A stretch of DNA of 64,000 nt from Larkinella sp. C7 (GCF_006149005.1 NZ_VBSL01000001.1:1-64000); one strand, 5' to 3'. Shown: positions 43,751 through 52,058, numbered from the stretch's first letter. Notes: a model not told the origin generated them from the sequence alone. Numbers and translations are program-made.

Positions 43751-43803
43751 TGCAACCTAGTTGCATATCATTGCACAGTTTCTATTTTTGCAACATTGTT
43801 GCA
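43751..43803 (+). promoter_or_regulatory. Promoter with twin operators TGCAAC-N3-GTTGCA
   Basis: Two perfect 15-bp palindromes (43751-43765 and 43789-43803) share the arms TGCAAC/GTTGCA. Between them lies GTTG-N19-TATTTTTG, a good Bacteroidota promoter with the -7 box at 43783-43790. One operator covers the -33 region and the other the -7 box/start site, as for a Fur/Zur-type repressor. The regulator is inferred from the AztD-like product. Confidence 0.7.
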
Positions 43804-43818
43804 TCAATAAAAGCTCCG

Positions 43819-45027
43819 ATGAAAAAAACAACGCTACTTTCCCGGTTCTGGATGATGGGTTTACTCGCAGCCAGCCTGTCGGCCTGTCACACCGACGATT
43901 CAAAAAACGTACAACCCACCGACAACGAAGCGGCTTTTACGCGCCTGCTGGTCAGCGATGCCGAAACTGGTGACCTGACGCTGGTCAATCCCGCGAGACA
44001 AACCACCGAAAAATTTTCGGCCCCGTTTGGCTCCAACGCCCTTTACCCAACCGCCAGTGGCCGGTTTTCGGCGGTAGTCAATCGGGCGAACAACCACGTC
44101 CGGTTTTTTGACAGCGGTATTGTCGACCACGGTGACCATGCCGACGTGAAAGGAACGCCCAAATGGGCAGCTCTGACGCTCGAAGCCAGTTTGCCCACGC
44201 ACGTTTATGTCTGGGGAAACCGCATTGTCGTTTTCAATGACGGCGAAGGTTCTCTGTCGCTGACGACGGAGGATGAACTGCACACGGCGGGGGCCAAAGC
44301 CAAAGTGATTAAAGTGGATGTGCCGCACCACGGCGCGGTGGTTCCCTTCAGCAATGGCACATTTGCCGTGACCAAAAAGGACCATTCAGTTGCCGGGACG
44401 TTGCCTCAGGGCGTGAAAATCGTTGACGAAAATGGGGTTGTCATCAAAGAATCGACGATTGCCGTCACCAGCATTCACGGCGATGCGGGCAATGGCGATG
44501 TGGCCCTTTTCGGTACCACCAGTGGGATTCTGGCTGTCAATAAAGATGGTAGTCAGCAATTGATCAAGTATCCGTCCGATTTTGGAACCGGCTGGCTGGG
44601 CTCCATCGTCTATGACCAAAGCTCGAAGACTTTCTATGGTTTCGGAGCCGCCTTGGGCGTGTATCGAATCGATCTCGTCACCAACACACTGACCCCGATC
44701 CTCAAAACCGATCAGCTTCACACCTTTAAAGTTTCGAATGATGGGGATGTTTTTGCGATGCTAACCGACGGTACGCTGAAGGGTTTCAGCGCTTCCGGTT
44801 CGGCACTGCGCGATTTAAAAGTCGTAGACGCCATTGCGGCTGATGCCAAAGTGAAACCGGATTTCAGCATCACGAAGCGGTATGTATACGTAACCGATCC
44901 GGTCAAAAATCAAATCATCCCGGTCCTGCGCAGTAACTTTTCGTCCAAACCGGCGATTTCCGTTCCGGGTAAACCGTACCGGATTGTGGTGATTGGCGCT
45001 CAGCAGGATAAAAGAGGAGAAGACTAA
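43819..45027 (+). CDS. AztD-like periplasmic metal-binding lipoprotein (beta-propeller)
   Basis: 402 residues from the ATG at 43819; the longer frame overlaps the kinase gene. The lipobox is LLAASLSACHTDD. Repeating beta blades (LLVSDAETGDLTLVNP, GIVDHGDHADVK, NRIVVFNDGEGSLSL, VPHHGAVVPF, YVTDPVKNQIIPVL) suggest a seven-blade propeller. His/Asp-rich DHGDHAD, VPHHGA and SIHGDAG could bind metal. By eye it resembles AztD, the periplasmic zinc chaperone of zinc ABC importers, though no such importer is adjacent. Twin palindromic operators upstream fit metal control. Confidence 0.7.
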   Translation: MKKTTLLSRFWMMGLLAASLSACHTDDSKNVQPTDNEAAFTRLLVSDAETGDLTLVNPARQTTEKFSAPFGSNALYPTASGRFSAVVNRANNHVRFFDSGIVDHGDHADVKGTPKWAALTLEASLPTHVYVWGNRIVVFNDGEGSLSLTTEDELHTAGAKAKVIKVDVPHHGAVVPFSNGTFAVTKKDHSVAGTLPQGVKIVDENGVVIKESTIAVTSIHGDAGNGDVALFGTTSGILAVNKDGSQQLIKYPSDFGTGWLGSIVYDQSSKTFYGFGAALGVYRIDLVTNTLTPILKTDQLHTFKVSNDGDVFAMLTDGTLKGFSASGSALRDLKVVDAIAADAKVKPDFSITKRYVYVTDPVKNQIIPVLRSNFSSKPAISVPGKPYRIVVIGAQQDKRGED

Positions 45028-45041
45028 TTCTAACCACAGCA

Positions 45042-45430
45042 GGTTCAAATCGGGGGATTACAAAATGATCCATCCCTACGGGATTGGTTGGATTTGGTGA
45101 TGCCTCTTCGGCGGGTTAAAACCCTCCGCTACAAAATGGTCCATCCCTACGGGATTGGTTATATTTGATAAAACCGTTTCGGCGGGTTAAAACCCTCTGC
45201 TACAAAATGCTCCATCCCTACGGGATTGGTTATATTTGATAAAACCGTTCCGACGGGGTAGAACCCTCTGCTACAAAATGGTCCATCCCTACGGGATTGG
45301 TTGGATTTGATGAAACCGTTTCGACGGGATCGATCGAACCTACACTTTAATCCATCCCATCCCTACGGGATTTTTGGATTGGGCAATCCCATAGGGATGG
45401 ATCATCTTATAGCCCCCCGGTTCAAATCGG
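45042..45430. repeat. 71-bp tandem array, four units, with inverted end and flanking direct repeats
   Basis: Units begin at 45060, 45131, 45202 and 45273, exactly 71 bp apart. Each carries the hairpins ATCCC-TAC-GGGAT and GCGGGTT-AA-AACCCTC(C/T)GC. A partial fifth unit is followed by an inverted half copy (45384-45403). GGTTCAAATCGG is repeated on both sides (45042-45053, 45419-45430). There is no open frame of note. It occupies most of the 689-base gap 45028-45716. Confidence 0.9.
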
Positions 45431-45525
45431 AGTCTAAATGAATCCCGGAGTCTAAAATCCCGAGGGGATGACCGATAAATGACCAGGATCGACTGCTCCT
45501 TGAAAAACCAACCGTGGGAATACAC

Positions 45526-45547
45526 AACCCGGCTTTTTGGCCGGGTT
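45526..45547 (+). terminator. Intrinsic terminator
   Basis: AACCCGGC (45526-45533) pairs with GCCGGGTT (45540-45547), followed by T-rich DNA. A second weaker hairpin (ACGGGCT/AGCCCGT, 45567-45587) with a T-run follows. Together they separate the array from the haem receptor promoter. Confidence 0.7.
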
Positions 45548-45641
45548 TCTTTTTGAGGTTTCCAACACGGGCTACATGACAGCCCGTTGCTATTTTTTTT
45601 CAAAAAAAATCCCGAACCGTAGCATTGCTCATTTGAACTTG

Positions 45642-45649
45642 TACCTTTG
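45642..45649 (+). promoter_or_regulatory. -7 box TACCTTTG of the haem receptor
   Basis: A full TAnnTTTG match 67 bases before the start. A -33 TTTG at ideal spacing is not clear. Two direct repeats TC(C/T)AAATAA(G/A)AAT follow at 45667-45679 and 45690-45702; their TCTAAATAA half-site also appears in the Fur-like site at 56216. Confidence 0.55.
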
Positions 45650-45666
45650 CAATAATTTATAATCAG

Positions 45667-45702
45667 TCCAAATAAGAATAGTTAATCAATCTAAATAAAA
45701 AT
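45667..45702 (+). promoter_or_regulatory. Direct repeats of a Fur-like half-site
   Basis: TCCAAATAAGAAT and TCTAAATAAAAAT lie 23 bases apart in the leader of the haem receptor. They share TCTAAATAA with the palindrome before hmuT, which fits iron control of both units. Confidence 0.4.
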
Positions 45703-45716
45703 TATTCTCTGTAGCA

Positions 45717-47990
45717 ATGCGGTACGTTTTCCTCTATCTGTGCTGTTTCCAACTGATCAGTACGCTGGTCCGGGCGCAGGAATCAACCGGAAAAATCAGC
45801 GGGAGGGTGGTTTCTGCCGACGGAAAACCAGCGGTTTCGGCGACGGTTCTGCTGAAATCAACCCGGTATGGAACCAATACAGACGCGGAAGGACACTATT
45901 TTCTGGAAGCCCCGGAAGGTCGCTATAGTGTAGTGATTCAGTCGCTTGGCTTCGGAACCCAAACCATTCCGGTTCGCGTAAAAGTCGGCGAAACCGTCAC
46001 GATTCCGTTAACCATTCTCAGCGAATCGGCCCGCCAACTGGACGATGTGGTCGTTACCGGCCAGTACGAACCGCAATCCGTCCGGCAGTCGGTCTACCAG
46101 ATTCGCACCATCGACCGTGAGCGCATTCAACTGCGGGGTGCCACCAACCTCATCGGCGTGTTAAACAACGAACTGGGCATCCGGTTTTCCAACGATGCGA
46201 CGCTGGGTACCTCAGACATTCAACTGATGGGAATGTCGGGCCGGAACGTCAAAATTCTGCTCGACGGCGTTCCGATGGTCGACCGGGGCGACACCCGCGA
46301 AAGCCTGAACCAGATCGACATCAACACCATCGAACGCGTCGAAATCGTCGAAGGCCCTATGTCGGTTTCCTACGGCACCGACGCGCTGGCCGGCATCATT
46401 AATATCATCACCAAAAAACCGGGCAGCGAACGACTCGCGCTGTCGGGGCGCATTCAGGAAGAATCCGTCGGGAAGGAATACAAAGGATTTAGCGGAAAAG
46501 GTGCGCACAACCAGAACCTGGGAGCGACCTGGCAGAAGAATGGCTGGCACGTGGGCGTAGGCGGAACGCACAATGACTTTGGCGGCTGGCAGGGAACGTC
46601 GTTGACCCGAACGAAAGACTGGCACGCCAAAGAGCAGTGGCTGGGCAACGTCAAATTCGGATTTCGAAATGATAATTTCAACGTCTGGTACCGGCTGGAT
46701 GCGGTCGATGAAACCATCAATGCGCTGGGTGCCGTTAACGTGAACACCAACCAGGCCCGGGACCAGAACTTCATCACCAGCCGGTTGACCCACCAGGTGC
46801 AGGGTGACTGGCGGGCCAGTGAACGGCTGCAACTGAACGGTATTGTGTCGTACACCGACTACAGCCGTCGCACCCAGACCACTACCCTCGATTTAACGAC
46901 CGGTCGGCGAACGTTGTCACTCGGCCAGGGCGAGCAGGATGTTTCGGACTTTGTCAGCCAGGTGTTTCGGGTCACGGCCCACTACAAAGTCTCGTCGGCG
47001 GTTTCGCTACAGCCCGGCATCGACATCAACACGGAAAACGCCAGCGGTGCCCGCATCCTGGGTTCACCGTCGATCAACGACTACGCTTTTTTTGTTTCGT
47101 CGGAACTCAAACCGTCCTCCGCCATCACCATCCGGCCGGGTTTGCGGTTTGTAAAAAACTCGGTTTACGACGCGCCACCGGTTATTCCGTCCCTGAATAC
47201 GAAAATCACCCTACACAAAAATACGGATCTGCGGCTGGCCTACGCCCGCGGTTTTCGTTCGCCGGCTTTGCGTGAGTTGTATTTTAACTTCTTCGATGCC
47301 AGCCATTCCATCACCGGCAACCCAAACCTGAAAGCCGAGTATTCCAACAGTTTCAACGGTTCCATCACCTGGCGGTCAGTGACCACCGGCTCGCTCCGGC
47401 TTACATCCACCCTGACCGGTTTTTACAACGATTTCCATGATTTGATTGCGTATGGCAACGACCCCAATAATCCGGGCGTGATGAAAACCATCAACATCGA
47501 CCGGTTCAAAACCACTGGCGGCACGTTCAATAACACCCTGAATACGACCCACCTTCAGCTAACCATCGGTTTTTCACACATCGGTCGCTATAACAGTTTA
47601 ACGCAGGACGACCGGAGTTTACCCGAGTTTGTCTGGTCACCGGAGGTCAATGCCAACCTGACCTATCACCTGCAAAAGATCGACACCAAGGTCAGTCTCT
47701 TTTATAAGTACACCGGCAAAAGGCCGACTTACGAAAGCCTGACCGACGCAGAAGGAAAACCGGTCACACGCCTGGCCGAAACCGCCGATTACCACTGGGC
47801 CGACCTGACGATCAGCAAATCCATTACGAAATACGTCACACTGAATGGCGGTGCCAAAAACCTGTTCAATGTCACGCGGCTCAACAATACGTCGACCGAC
47901 ACCGGCGGTTCGCACAGCACCGGCGGGGCCGTTCCGCTGAGTTACGGACGGTCTTATTTTGTCGGGTTACATTTCCAGTGGAGTAAGTAA
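45717..47990 (+). CDS. TonB-dependent haem-type outer-membrane receptor
   Basis: 757 residues. A signal peptide (LVRAQ) is followed by a carboxypeptidase-regulatory-like domain (GKISGRVVSADGKP, ~25-105), a TonB-box-like DDVVVTG, a plug (~115-240, GRNVKILLDGVPMVDRG, VEGPMSVSYGTDALAGIINI) and a 22-strand barrel. The FRSPALRELYFNF...NPNL pair is the FRAP/NPNL signature of haem receptors. It should bring haem across the outer membrane, with the HmuY protein downstream as partner and the hmuTUV importer nearby. Confidence 0.92.
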   Translation: MRYVFLYLCCFQLISTLVRAQESTGKISGRVVSADGKPAVSATVLLKSTRYGTNTDAEGHYFLEAPEGRYSVVIQSLGFGTQTIPVRVKVGETVTIPLTILSESARQLDDVVVTGQYEPQSVRQSVYQIRTIDRERIQLRGATNLIGVLNNELGIRFSNDATLGTSDIQLMGMSGRNVKILLDGVPMVDRGDTRESLNQIDINTIERVEIVEGPMSVSYGTDALAGIINIITKKPGSERLALSGRIQEESVGKEYKGFSGKGAHNQNLGATWQKNGWHVGVGGTHNDFGGWQGTSLTRTKDWHAKEQWLGNVKFGFRNDNFNVWYRLDAVDETINALGAVNVNTNQARDQNFITSRLTHQVQGDWRASERLQLNGIVSYTDYSRRTQTTTLDLTTGRRTLSLGQGEQDVSDFVSQVFRVTAHYKVSSAVSLQPGIDINTENASGARILGSPSINDYAFFVSSELKPSSAITIRPGLRFVKNSVYDAPPVIPSLNTKITLHKNTDLRLAYARGFRSPALRELYFNFFDASHSITGNPNLKAEYSNSFNGSITWRSVTTGSLRLTSTLTGFYNDFHDLIAYGNDPNNPGVMKTINIDRFKTTGGTFNNTLNTTHLQLTIGFSHIGRYNSLTQDDRSLPEFVWSPEVNANLTYHLQKIDTKVSLFYKYTGKRPTYESLTDAEGKPVTRLAETADYHWADLTISKSITKYVTLNGGAKNLFNVTRLNNTSTDTGGSHSTGGAVPLSYGRSYFVGLHFQWSK

Positions 47991-47997
47991 TTTTTCT

Positions 47998-48084
47998 AGA
48001 ATAAAGAGTAGCGCCAAGAGAGTAAAGACAACAAACCAGCCCTCATCCTCCAGTCTTTGCTCTCTTGTCTAAGCTCTTTATTCT
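47998..48084. repeat. Word-hairpin, AATAAAGAG...AGAGTAAAGAC family
   Basis: AGAATAAAGAG (47998-48008) pairs with 48074-48084, and CAAGAGAGTAAAGAC (48015-48029) with 48053-48067 (one mismatch). It starts seven bases past the receptor stop. A related, weaker hairpin is at 50792-50857. Confidence 0.8.
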
Positions 48085-48131
48085 CAAATCAATCCAATTA
48101 ATTTTCTGTATTTCATAAATTCAGTACATCC

Positions 48132-49526
48132 ATGAACACCGTACGTTCCTTTTTCGTATTCCTCGCTTTTAGTGTCTGCCTCAGTGCCTGCAAACAGGAT
48201 GATCCCCCGCTACCCGATAACCTGGTTCAATTTGATGCCAGTGAGCAGGGGTTTGAATCCGATAAAACCGAAACGGAAGTCAAATTATCATTGACGCGAA
48301 ATGCCGAAACCGCCACGGCCATCACCATCGATCTCGCACCCAGCGGTATCGCCTACGGCACCCAGTTTACAACCAATCCGGCGGCAACGAACAACAGCCT
48401 GACCTTTACCATTCCGGCCGGAAGCAACACGGGTTCATTCAAAGTAATCAAAGCCGCCAATCTTTTTTTGAGCGGAACAGAGGCCATTAATTTCACGATT
48501 AAGTCAGCCGCCAGCCCGGTTTTAGTCGGCACAAAAGCCACGGCAGCGCTGAAGTTTTCATCGATCGTATCGACGGGTTCGCAACTGAAATTAAACGGTG
48601 GCGAAGGTGGTTCCAGCGCGGTCAATTCGGTTTTTGTCGATTTCAGCAACAACGCCCAAACCTCGGTGGCCCGCAATAGCTGGGATCTTGGGTTCTACGG
48701 CGGTACGGATTTTCGCGTTGTCATCAATGGCACAACGGGTGCTTCGGCCAAAGAACTGACCAAAACGGACTTGAGTCAGGTTACAGCCGCAGACACGGTC
48801 GGCTTGCGGAACATCCTGATTCTGAGCCAGGGAACGGGCAGCTTCGATAATGTGGATGATGTAGAAGGCGATGTAACCAAAACCGTTATCAAAACCATTT
48901 CCGCTACGGATGCCGACAATAAAGTATACATCATCAATCCGGGAACGTCAGGAACGGCGGCCAAAGCCTGGTATAAAGTGCGGGTGATCCGCAAGGGAAC
49001 CGGTTATACGCTGCAATATGCGCAGATTGCCGAAACTACGTTTAAGACGCTGGATATCGCGAAAGACGCCAATTTAAATTTCAGTTATGTATCCTTCGAA
49101 AAAGGGCTAACCGAAGTGGAACCGGCGAAAACCAATTGGGATATCGAATGGACATTAGCGACCTATAAAGCGGCTTTAAGCGCGACGGCATCCGTTCCTT
49201 ATACCTACGCGGATTTTGTTTTCATCAATCACCTGGGCGGTGTTGAAGCGGCAGAAGTGCTGACCAGCACCGTTACCTACGAAGCCTATGCCGAAACGAA
49301 CATTACGACAACGACATTCAAAAAAGAACGCAATGTAATCGGCAGCAACTGGCGTACCTCAGCGGGTCCGAATGGCGTTGCTGCGGGGGTTAAATCCGAT
49401 CGGTTTTACGTCATAAAAGACGCCGTCGGCAACGTTTATAAATTGAAATTCCTGAATTATACCTCGTCCGATGGTGGCGTAAGAGGCTATCCGAATATCG
49501 AATACAAACTGGTGAAGAAAGTCTAA
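48132..49526 (+). CDS. HmuY-family haem-binding lipoprotein with Calx-beta-like N-terminal domain
   Basis: 464 residues. Lipobox VCLSACKQDD. Residues ~35-140 form a Calx-beta-like sandwich (TETEVKLSLTRNAET, FTIPAGSNTGSF). The rest is an HmuY domain: NSWDLGFYGGTDFRVVINGTTGA, WDIEWTLATYKA, SDRFYVIKDAVGNVYKLKFLNY, ending VRGYPNIEYKLVKKV. HmuY proteins take haem at the cell surface and pass it to the TonB receptor, here encoded just upstream. The extra N-terminal domain makes it twice the length of classical HmuY. Confidence 0.88.
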   Translation: MNTVRSFFVFLAFSVCLSACKQDDPPLPDNLVQFDASEQGFESDKTETEVKLSLTRNAETATAITIDLAPSGIAYGTQFTTNPAATNNSLTFTIPAGSNTGSFKVIKAANLFLSGTEAINFTIKSAASPVLVGTKATAALKFSSIVSTGSQLKLNGGEGGSSAVNSVFVDFSNNAQTSVARNSWDLGFYGGTDFRVVINGTTGASAKELTKTDLSQVTAADTVGLRNILILSQGTGSFDNVDDVEGDVTKTVIKTISATDADNKVYIINPGTSGTAAKAWYKVRVIRKGTGYTLQYAQIAETTFKTLDIAKDANLNFSYVSFEKGLTEVEPAKTNWDIEWTLATYKAALSATASVPYTYADFVFINHLGGVEAAEVLTSTVTYEAYAETNITTTTFKKERNVIGSNWRTSAGPNGVAAGVKSDRFYVIKDAVGNVYKLKFLNYTSSDGGVRGYPNIEYKLVKKV

Positions 49527-49527
49527 C

Positions 49528-49608
49528 GGTTTACGTTTACGGTGGCTGACGCATTCTTTTGTAAGCGCGCGTCAGCCACCATAAACTGAATATCATAATC
49601 CGTAAACC
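49528..49608. repeat. Word-hairpin, GGTGGCTGACGC family, between two stop codons
   Basis: Inner perfect 12-bp stem (49541-49552 with 49569-49580) and outer 8-bp stem GGTTTACG/CGTAAACC (49528-49535 with 49601-49608). It spans exactly from one base after the HmuY stop to the first base of the convergent stop, so both genes share it. Confidence 0.88.
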
Positions 49609-50759
49609 TATCTGGCCTGATCGGCGACATAATTCCGGCGGAAACTCTCGACTTCTTCGTTGGTAAATCCGTAAATACCCTGAATTCTCGCTACGGCCTG
49701 GCTCAATTTTGGCAATTCCTCGGTGGTATTGGTCACGAAGCGATACACCGATGCAGAACGGTCGTAAGGCGCATTTAACAGGGTCAGTAGTTCGTCAATC
49801 TGGTTGTCCGTAATTTTCTTATTGCCTGCGTCAATCGTCCGCCAGCCGTGCAGGAAACCGGCGGCTTCGCTGATCAAATGCAACACATCCGCCCGCTGCT
49901 GCTCCGTCAGGCCGGTTGAATTCAGAATCGAAGTACTGGCGTGAATGGTATTGATGACCGTGGCCGCGTTGATTTTTTCCCAGTTCAGTTTGATGGCAGC
50001 CAGGGCTTCATCCCGGTAGGTATTGTAATCCTCTCCTTCCTGCAAAGCCGCCTGCAATGTAATGAATGCCAGGCGGTTTTGACTGTATAAACCCGTACCG
50101 GTGGCATCATCCCGCCGGGCCGCATAAGCCGCCATCAGCCGGTCGGGATTCTGGTAAAAAGTGCCGTTATCGCTGTTGTAAAACATCGGGCTGGCTCCGT
50201 ATACATATAGAATCTGGTCGGCTGTCGCCGGGGTAAAAGTCCCTTTGGTCAGCGATAGGGCGTAATTGTACAAAGCCGCGCCATACAGCCCTTTTTCAAT
50301 CATCTGCCCCATTTCCAAACCGTATTCATCAAACAGGTACGTGCCATAAACGCCCCCTTCCCAACTCCGGTCAAACGGATAAAACGTTCCGCCACTGGCT
50401 TTCGAGAGTTCAGCAAAAAAACCGTTGTTCTGGGCCTGAAGACGGCTGGCAAAATACGGCGTTGTGACGGACAGCAAACTGAAATTGCCCTGCGTAAAAG
50501 CCGCGTTGAGCGATTCCTCCGAAACATACGTCCCCCGTTGTCCTCCTTTCCGGGCCTCCCCAACCAAATCCGCAAATTGCTGAATCAGAGGCTGCAACGG
50601 CTCCGAATTAAAACGATACCCGACACTGTCGTACACCTGTGGAATGTTCAGCCTGGGCCGGACATCCGGGTCCCTTTCTTCCTGGCAGGAAACCAGCCCA
50701 ATCGTGAAGCCGCTTACCAGCAGAAGGGCCAACCGCCGGATTTGATACACTTTACTCAT
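49608..50759 (-). CDS. Helical lipoprotein of the haem island, unassigned
   Basis: 383 residues. Lipobox IGLVSCQEE. Mostly helical after residue 50, with ADLVGEARKGG, MGQMIEKGLYGAALYNYAL and LISEAAGFLHGWRTIDAG. The layout recalls DUF4856/imelysin-like iron-region lipoproteins, but the typical histidine motif of DUF4856 (HHWDEAF) is absent, so I leave it unassigned. It lies between the HmuY gene and the leftward haem operon, convergent with the former. Confidence 0.65.
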   Translation of the reverse strand: MSKVYQIRRLALLLVSGFTIGLVSCQEERDPDVRPRLNIPQVYDSVGYRFNSEPLQPLIQQFADLVGEARKGGQRGTYVSEESLNAAFTQGNFSLLSVTTPYFASRLQAQNNGFFAELSKASGGTFYPFDRSWEGGVYGTYLFDEYGLEMGQMIEKGLYGAALYNYALSLTKGTFTPATADQILYVYGASPMFYNSDNGTFYQNPDRLMAAYAARRDDATGTGLYSQNRLAFITLQAALQEGEDYNTYRDEALAAIKLNWEKINAATVINTIHASTSILNSTGLTEQQRADVLHLISEAAGFLHGWRTIDAGNKKITDNQIDELLTLLNAPYDRSASVYRFVTNTTEELPKLSQAVARIQGIYGFTNEEVESFRRNYVADQAR

Positions 50760-50791
50760 TGTGTTTTATTTTTGATTAAAGGAGATTGAGC

Positions 50792-50857
50792 AAAGAATAG
50801 AGACCTAGATCGCTATTTATCAGTATCAACCACCGTAATTCCAAGTCTCTGCTCTTT
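50792..50857. repeat. Word-hairpin, AAAGAnnAGAGAC (weak)
   Basis: AAAGAATAGAGAC (50792-50804) faces GTCTCTGCTCTTT (50845-50857) with two mismatches. It shares words with 47998-48084 but sits before a start codon rather than after a stop. Confidence 0.5.
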
Positions 50858-50897
50858 ATTACTACGTGCAAAGGTCTGACGAATTGTCCTATTAAAA

Positions 50898-50926
50898 AAA
50901 AAGCAGCGTCAAAGACCCTGCTTTTT
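50898..50926 (-). terminator. Terminator of the leftward haem operon
   Basis: AAAAAGCAG (50898-50906) pairs with CTGCTTTTT (50918-50926), with a further GTC/GAC pair inside. Read leftward it is followed by a run of nine T. It lies 58 bases beyond the last gene. Confidence 0.85.
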
Positions 50927-50983
50927 CTATCCTACTCACTATAGCTTTTACTGTATTGTCTTCGTTTTTTCCCCAGACGTAAC

Positions 50984-51340
50984 TTAATTTAGTTCCGTCC
51001 ACGCTTTCTCCAGCGTATTCATCCGCGCCATGGCGTTGTGCAGGATGCCTTTCAACTGTTCCAGTTCGATCCTCGTGAAACAGAAATACAAGGGTTCAAC
51101 GGTTGTGCCGAGGTAAAGCCGCCGAATCTCACCGGCGCAATCCGCCGGGTGCCGGGCAAAAAAACCGTCGATATCGATCGACTCGACGTGCCGGAATAAT
51201 TGCTGGAACTCGCCCGGTGACATAATCTGGAAGATGTTGTTGAACCGAAAACTAAGGTTGGCCTTGCAACCCCGGCAGAGGTGAATCTCGCCGTGTTCGG
51301 TTTGGGCCAGTGTAATAAAACGGGCATCGCGGTCAGCCAT
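50984..51340 (-). CDS. Small haem-operon protein (DUF6686-like)
   Basis: 118 residues, no signal peptide. HGEIHLCRGCKANLSF near residue 16 places two His and a CxxC close together, a likely metal or haem site. The rest is helical (PGEFQQLFRHVES, FTRIELEQLKGILHNAMARMNTLEKAW). I believe this is the Bacteroidota DUF6686 type, but function is unknown. Last gene of the haem operon, 65 bases after hmuY. Confidence 0.65.
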   Translation of the reverse strand: MADRDARFITLAQTEHGEIHLCRGCKANLSFRFNNIFQIMSPGEFQQLFRHVESIDIDGFFARHPADCAGEIRRLYLGTTVEPLYFCFTRIELEQLKGILHNAMARMNTLEKAWTELN

Positions 51341-51405
51341 AACAAAGTCGGTAAAGCCGGCGGAGTCACGGATGCGTCCGCCGGATGATGTGGATAGCGT
51401 ACGGG

Positions 51406-52005
51406 TTACTGGATTTTTTTGCTGCCGTCAGGTTGGTACGCATAGCGAAAGGTGTAATACCGGCTTTCGCTGCCAGGTCCGTCCGGCCCGCCTTTGTAAT
51501 AGCCCAGAATCTCTACTTTGGCGTATTTGCCATCGCCGGTGCGGATCACGAGAATTTTATCGGCCGTCGGGGCAATCACGCCACCGCCGTAGGTATACCA
51601 GCCATTTCCCGAACCGGTCGGAATCGCCAGTTTGTTGGCATTGTCATCGACGGCAAAGGCTGCGTTTTCCGGTAGGGCGGTCAGGCTTTCGAATGTTCCG
51701 TTGTGGACATACGCGCCCCCCTGACCCGCCCGCCCGGTTCCGCCATTCACAATAATGGTTGTAGCCCGAAAACCGATGTCCCATTTCGCCGTCGCGGAAT
51801 CGCTGTTGGGGACTTGTTTGCCGTCTTTAAAACTAAAAAACGTAAACCGGTTGGTCGAGCCCATCGGTCGGCCCGACTGCGGGTCGTTGCTGGCCGGATC
51901 GGCGGGCAAATCATGGACGGTATCGACTTTTACCGATTGGGCCTGAACGGATGGGTGCAGCAACACGGCACCCAGAAGCAGCTTTGCGATCGTTAAAGAA
52001 TTCAT
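51406..52005 (-). CDS. hmuY: HmuY-family haem-binding protein (compact form)
   Basis: 199 residues. A Sec signal peptide (SVQAQ, residue 23) without a lipobox, so probably soluble rather than lipid-anchored. HmuY core: KWDIGFRATTIIVNGG, GWYTYGGGVIAPTADKILVIRTGDGKYAKVEILGYY, ending YYTFRYAYQPDGSKK. It lies in the hmuTUVS operon, 53 bases after the HMA-like gene. The second HmuY member at 48132 is longer and lipidated, so the two may act at different places. Confidence 0.85.
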   Translation of the reverse strand: MNSLTIAKLLLGAVLLHPSVQAQSVKVDTVHDLPADPASNDPQSGRPMGSTNRFTFFSFKDGKQVPNSDSATAKWDIGFRATTIIVNGGTGRAGQGGAYVHNGTFESLTALPENAAFAVDDNANKLAIPTGSGNGWYTYGGGVIAPTADKILVIRTGDGKYAKVEILGYYKGGPDGPGSESRYYTFRYAYQPDGSKKIQ

Positions 52006-52058
52006 TTTCAGAGGGTACGGTTTTACTGAGTAGTTTGGTGGTTTACCGGTTTTTCAGA

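Noticed and set aside
43540-43818. N-terminal extension of the AztD-like protein
   Set aside because: It overlaps the kinase gene in another frame and would bury the lipobox; the twin operators and promoter lie inside it.
45060-45343. CRISPR array
   Set aside because: The 71-bp units are directly adjacent and similar along their whole length; there are no unique spacers and no cas genes nearby.
49608-50759. Confident assignment to DUF4856
   Set aside because: Size and helical layout are similar but the typical HHWDEAF motif is missing, so the protein was left unassigned.
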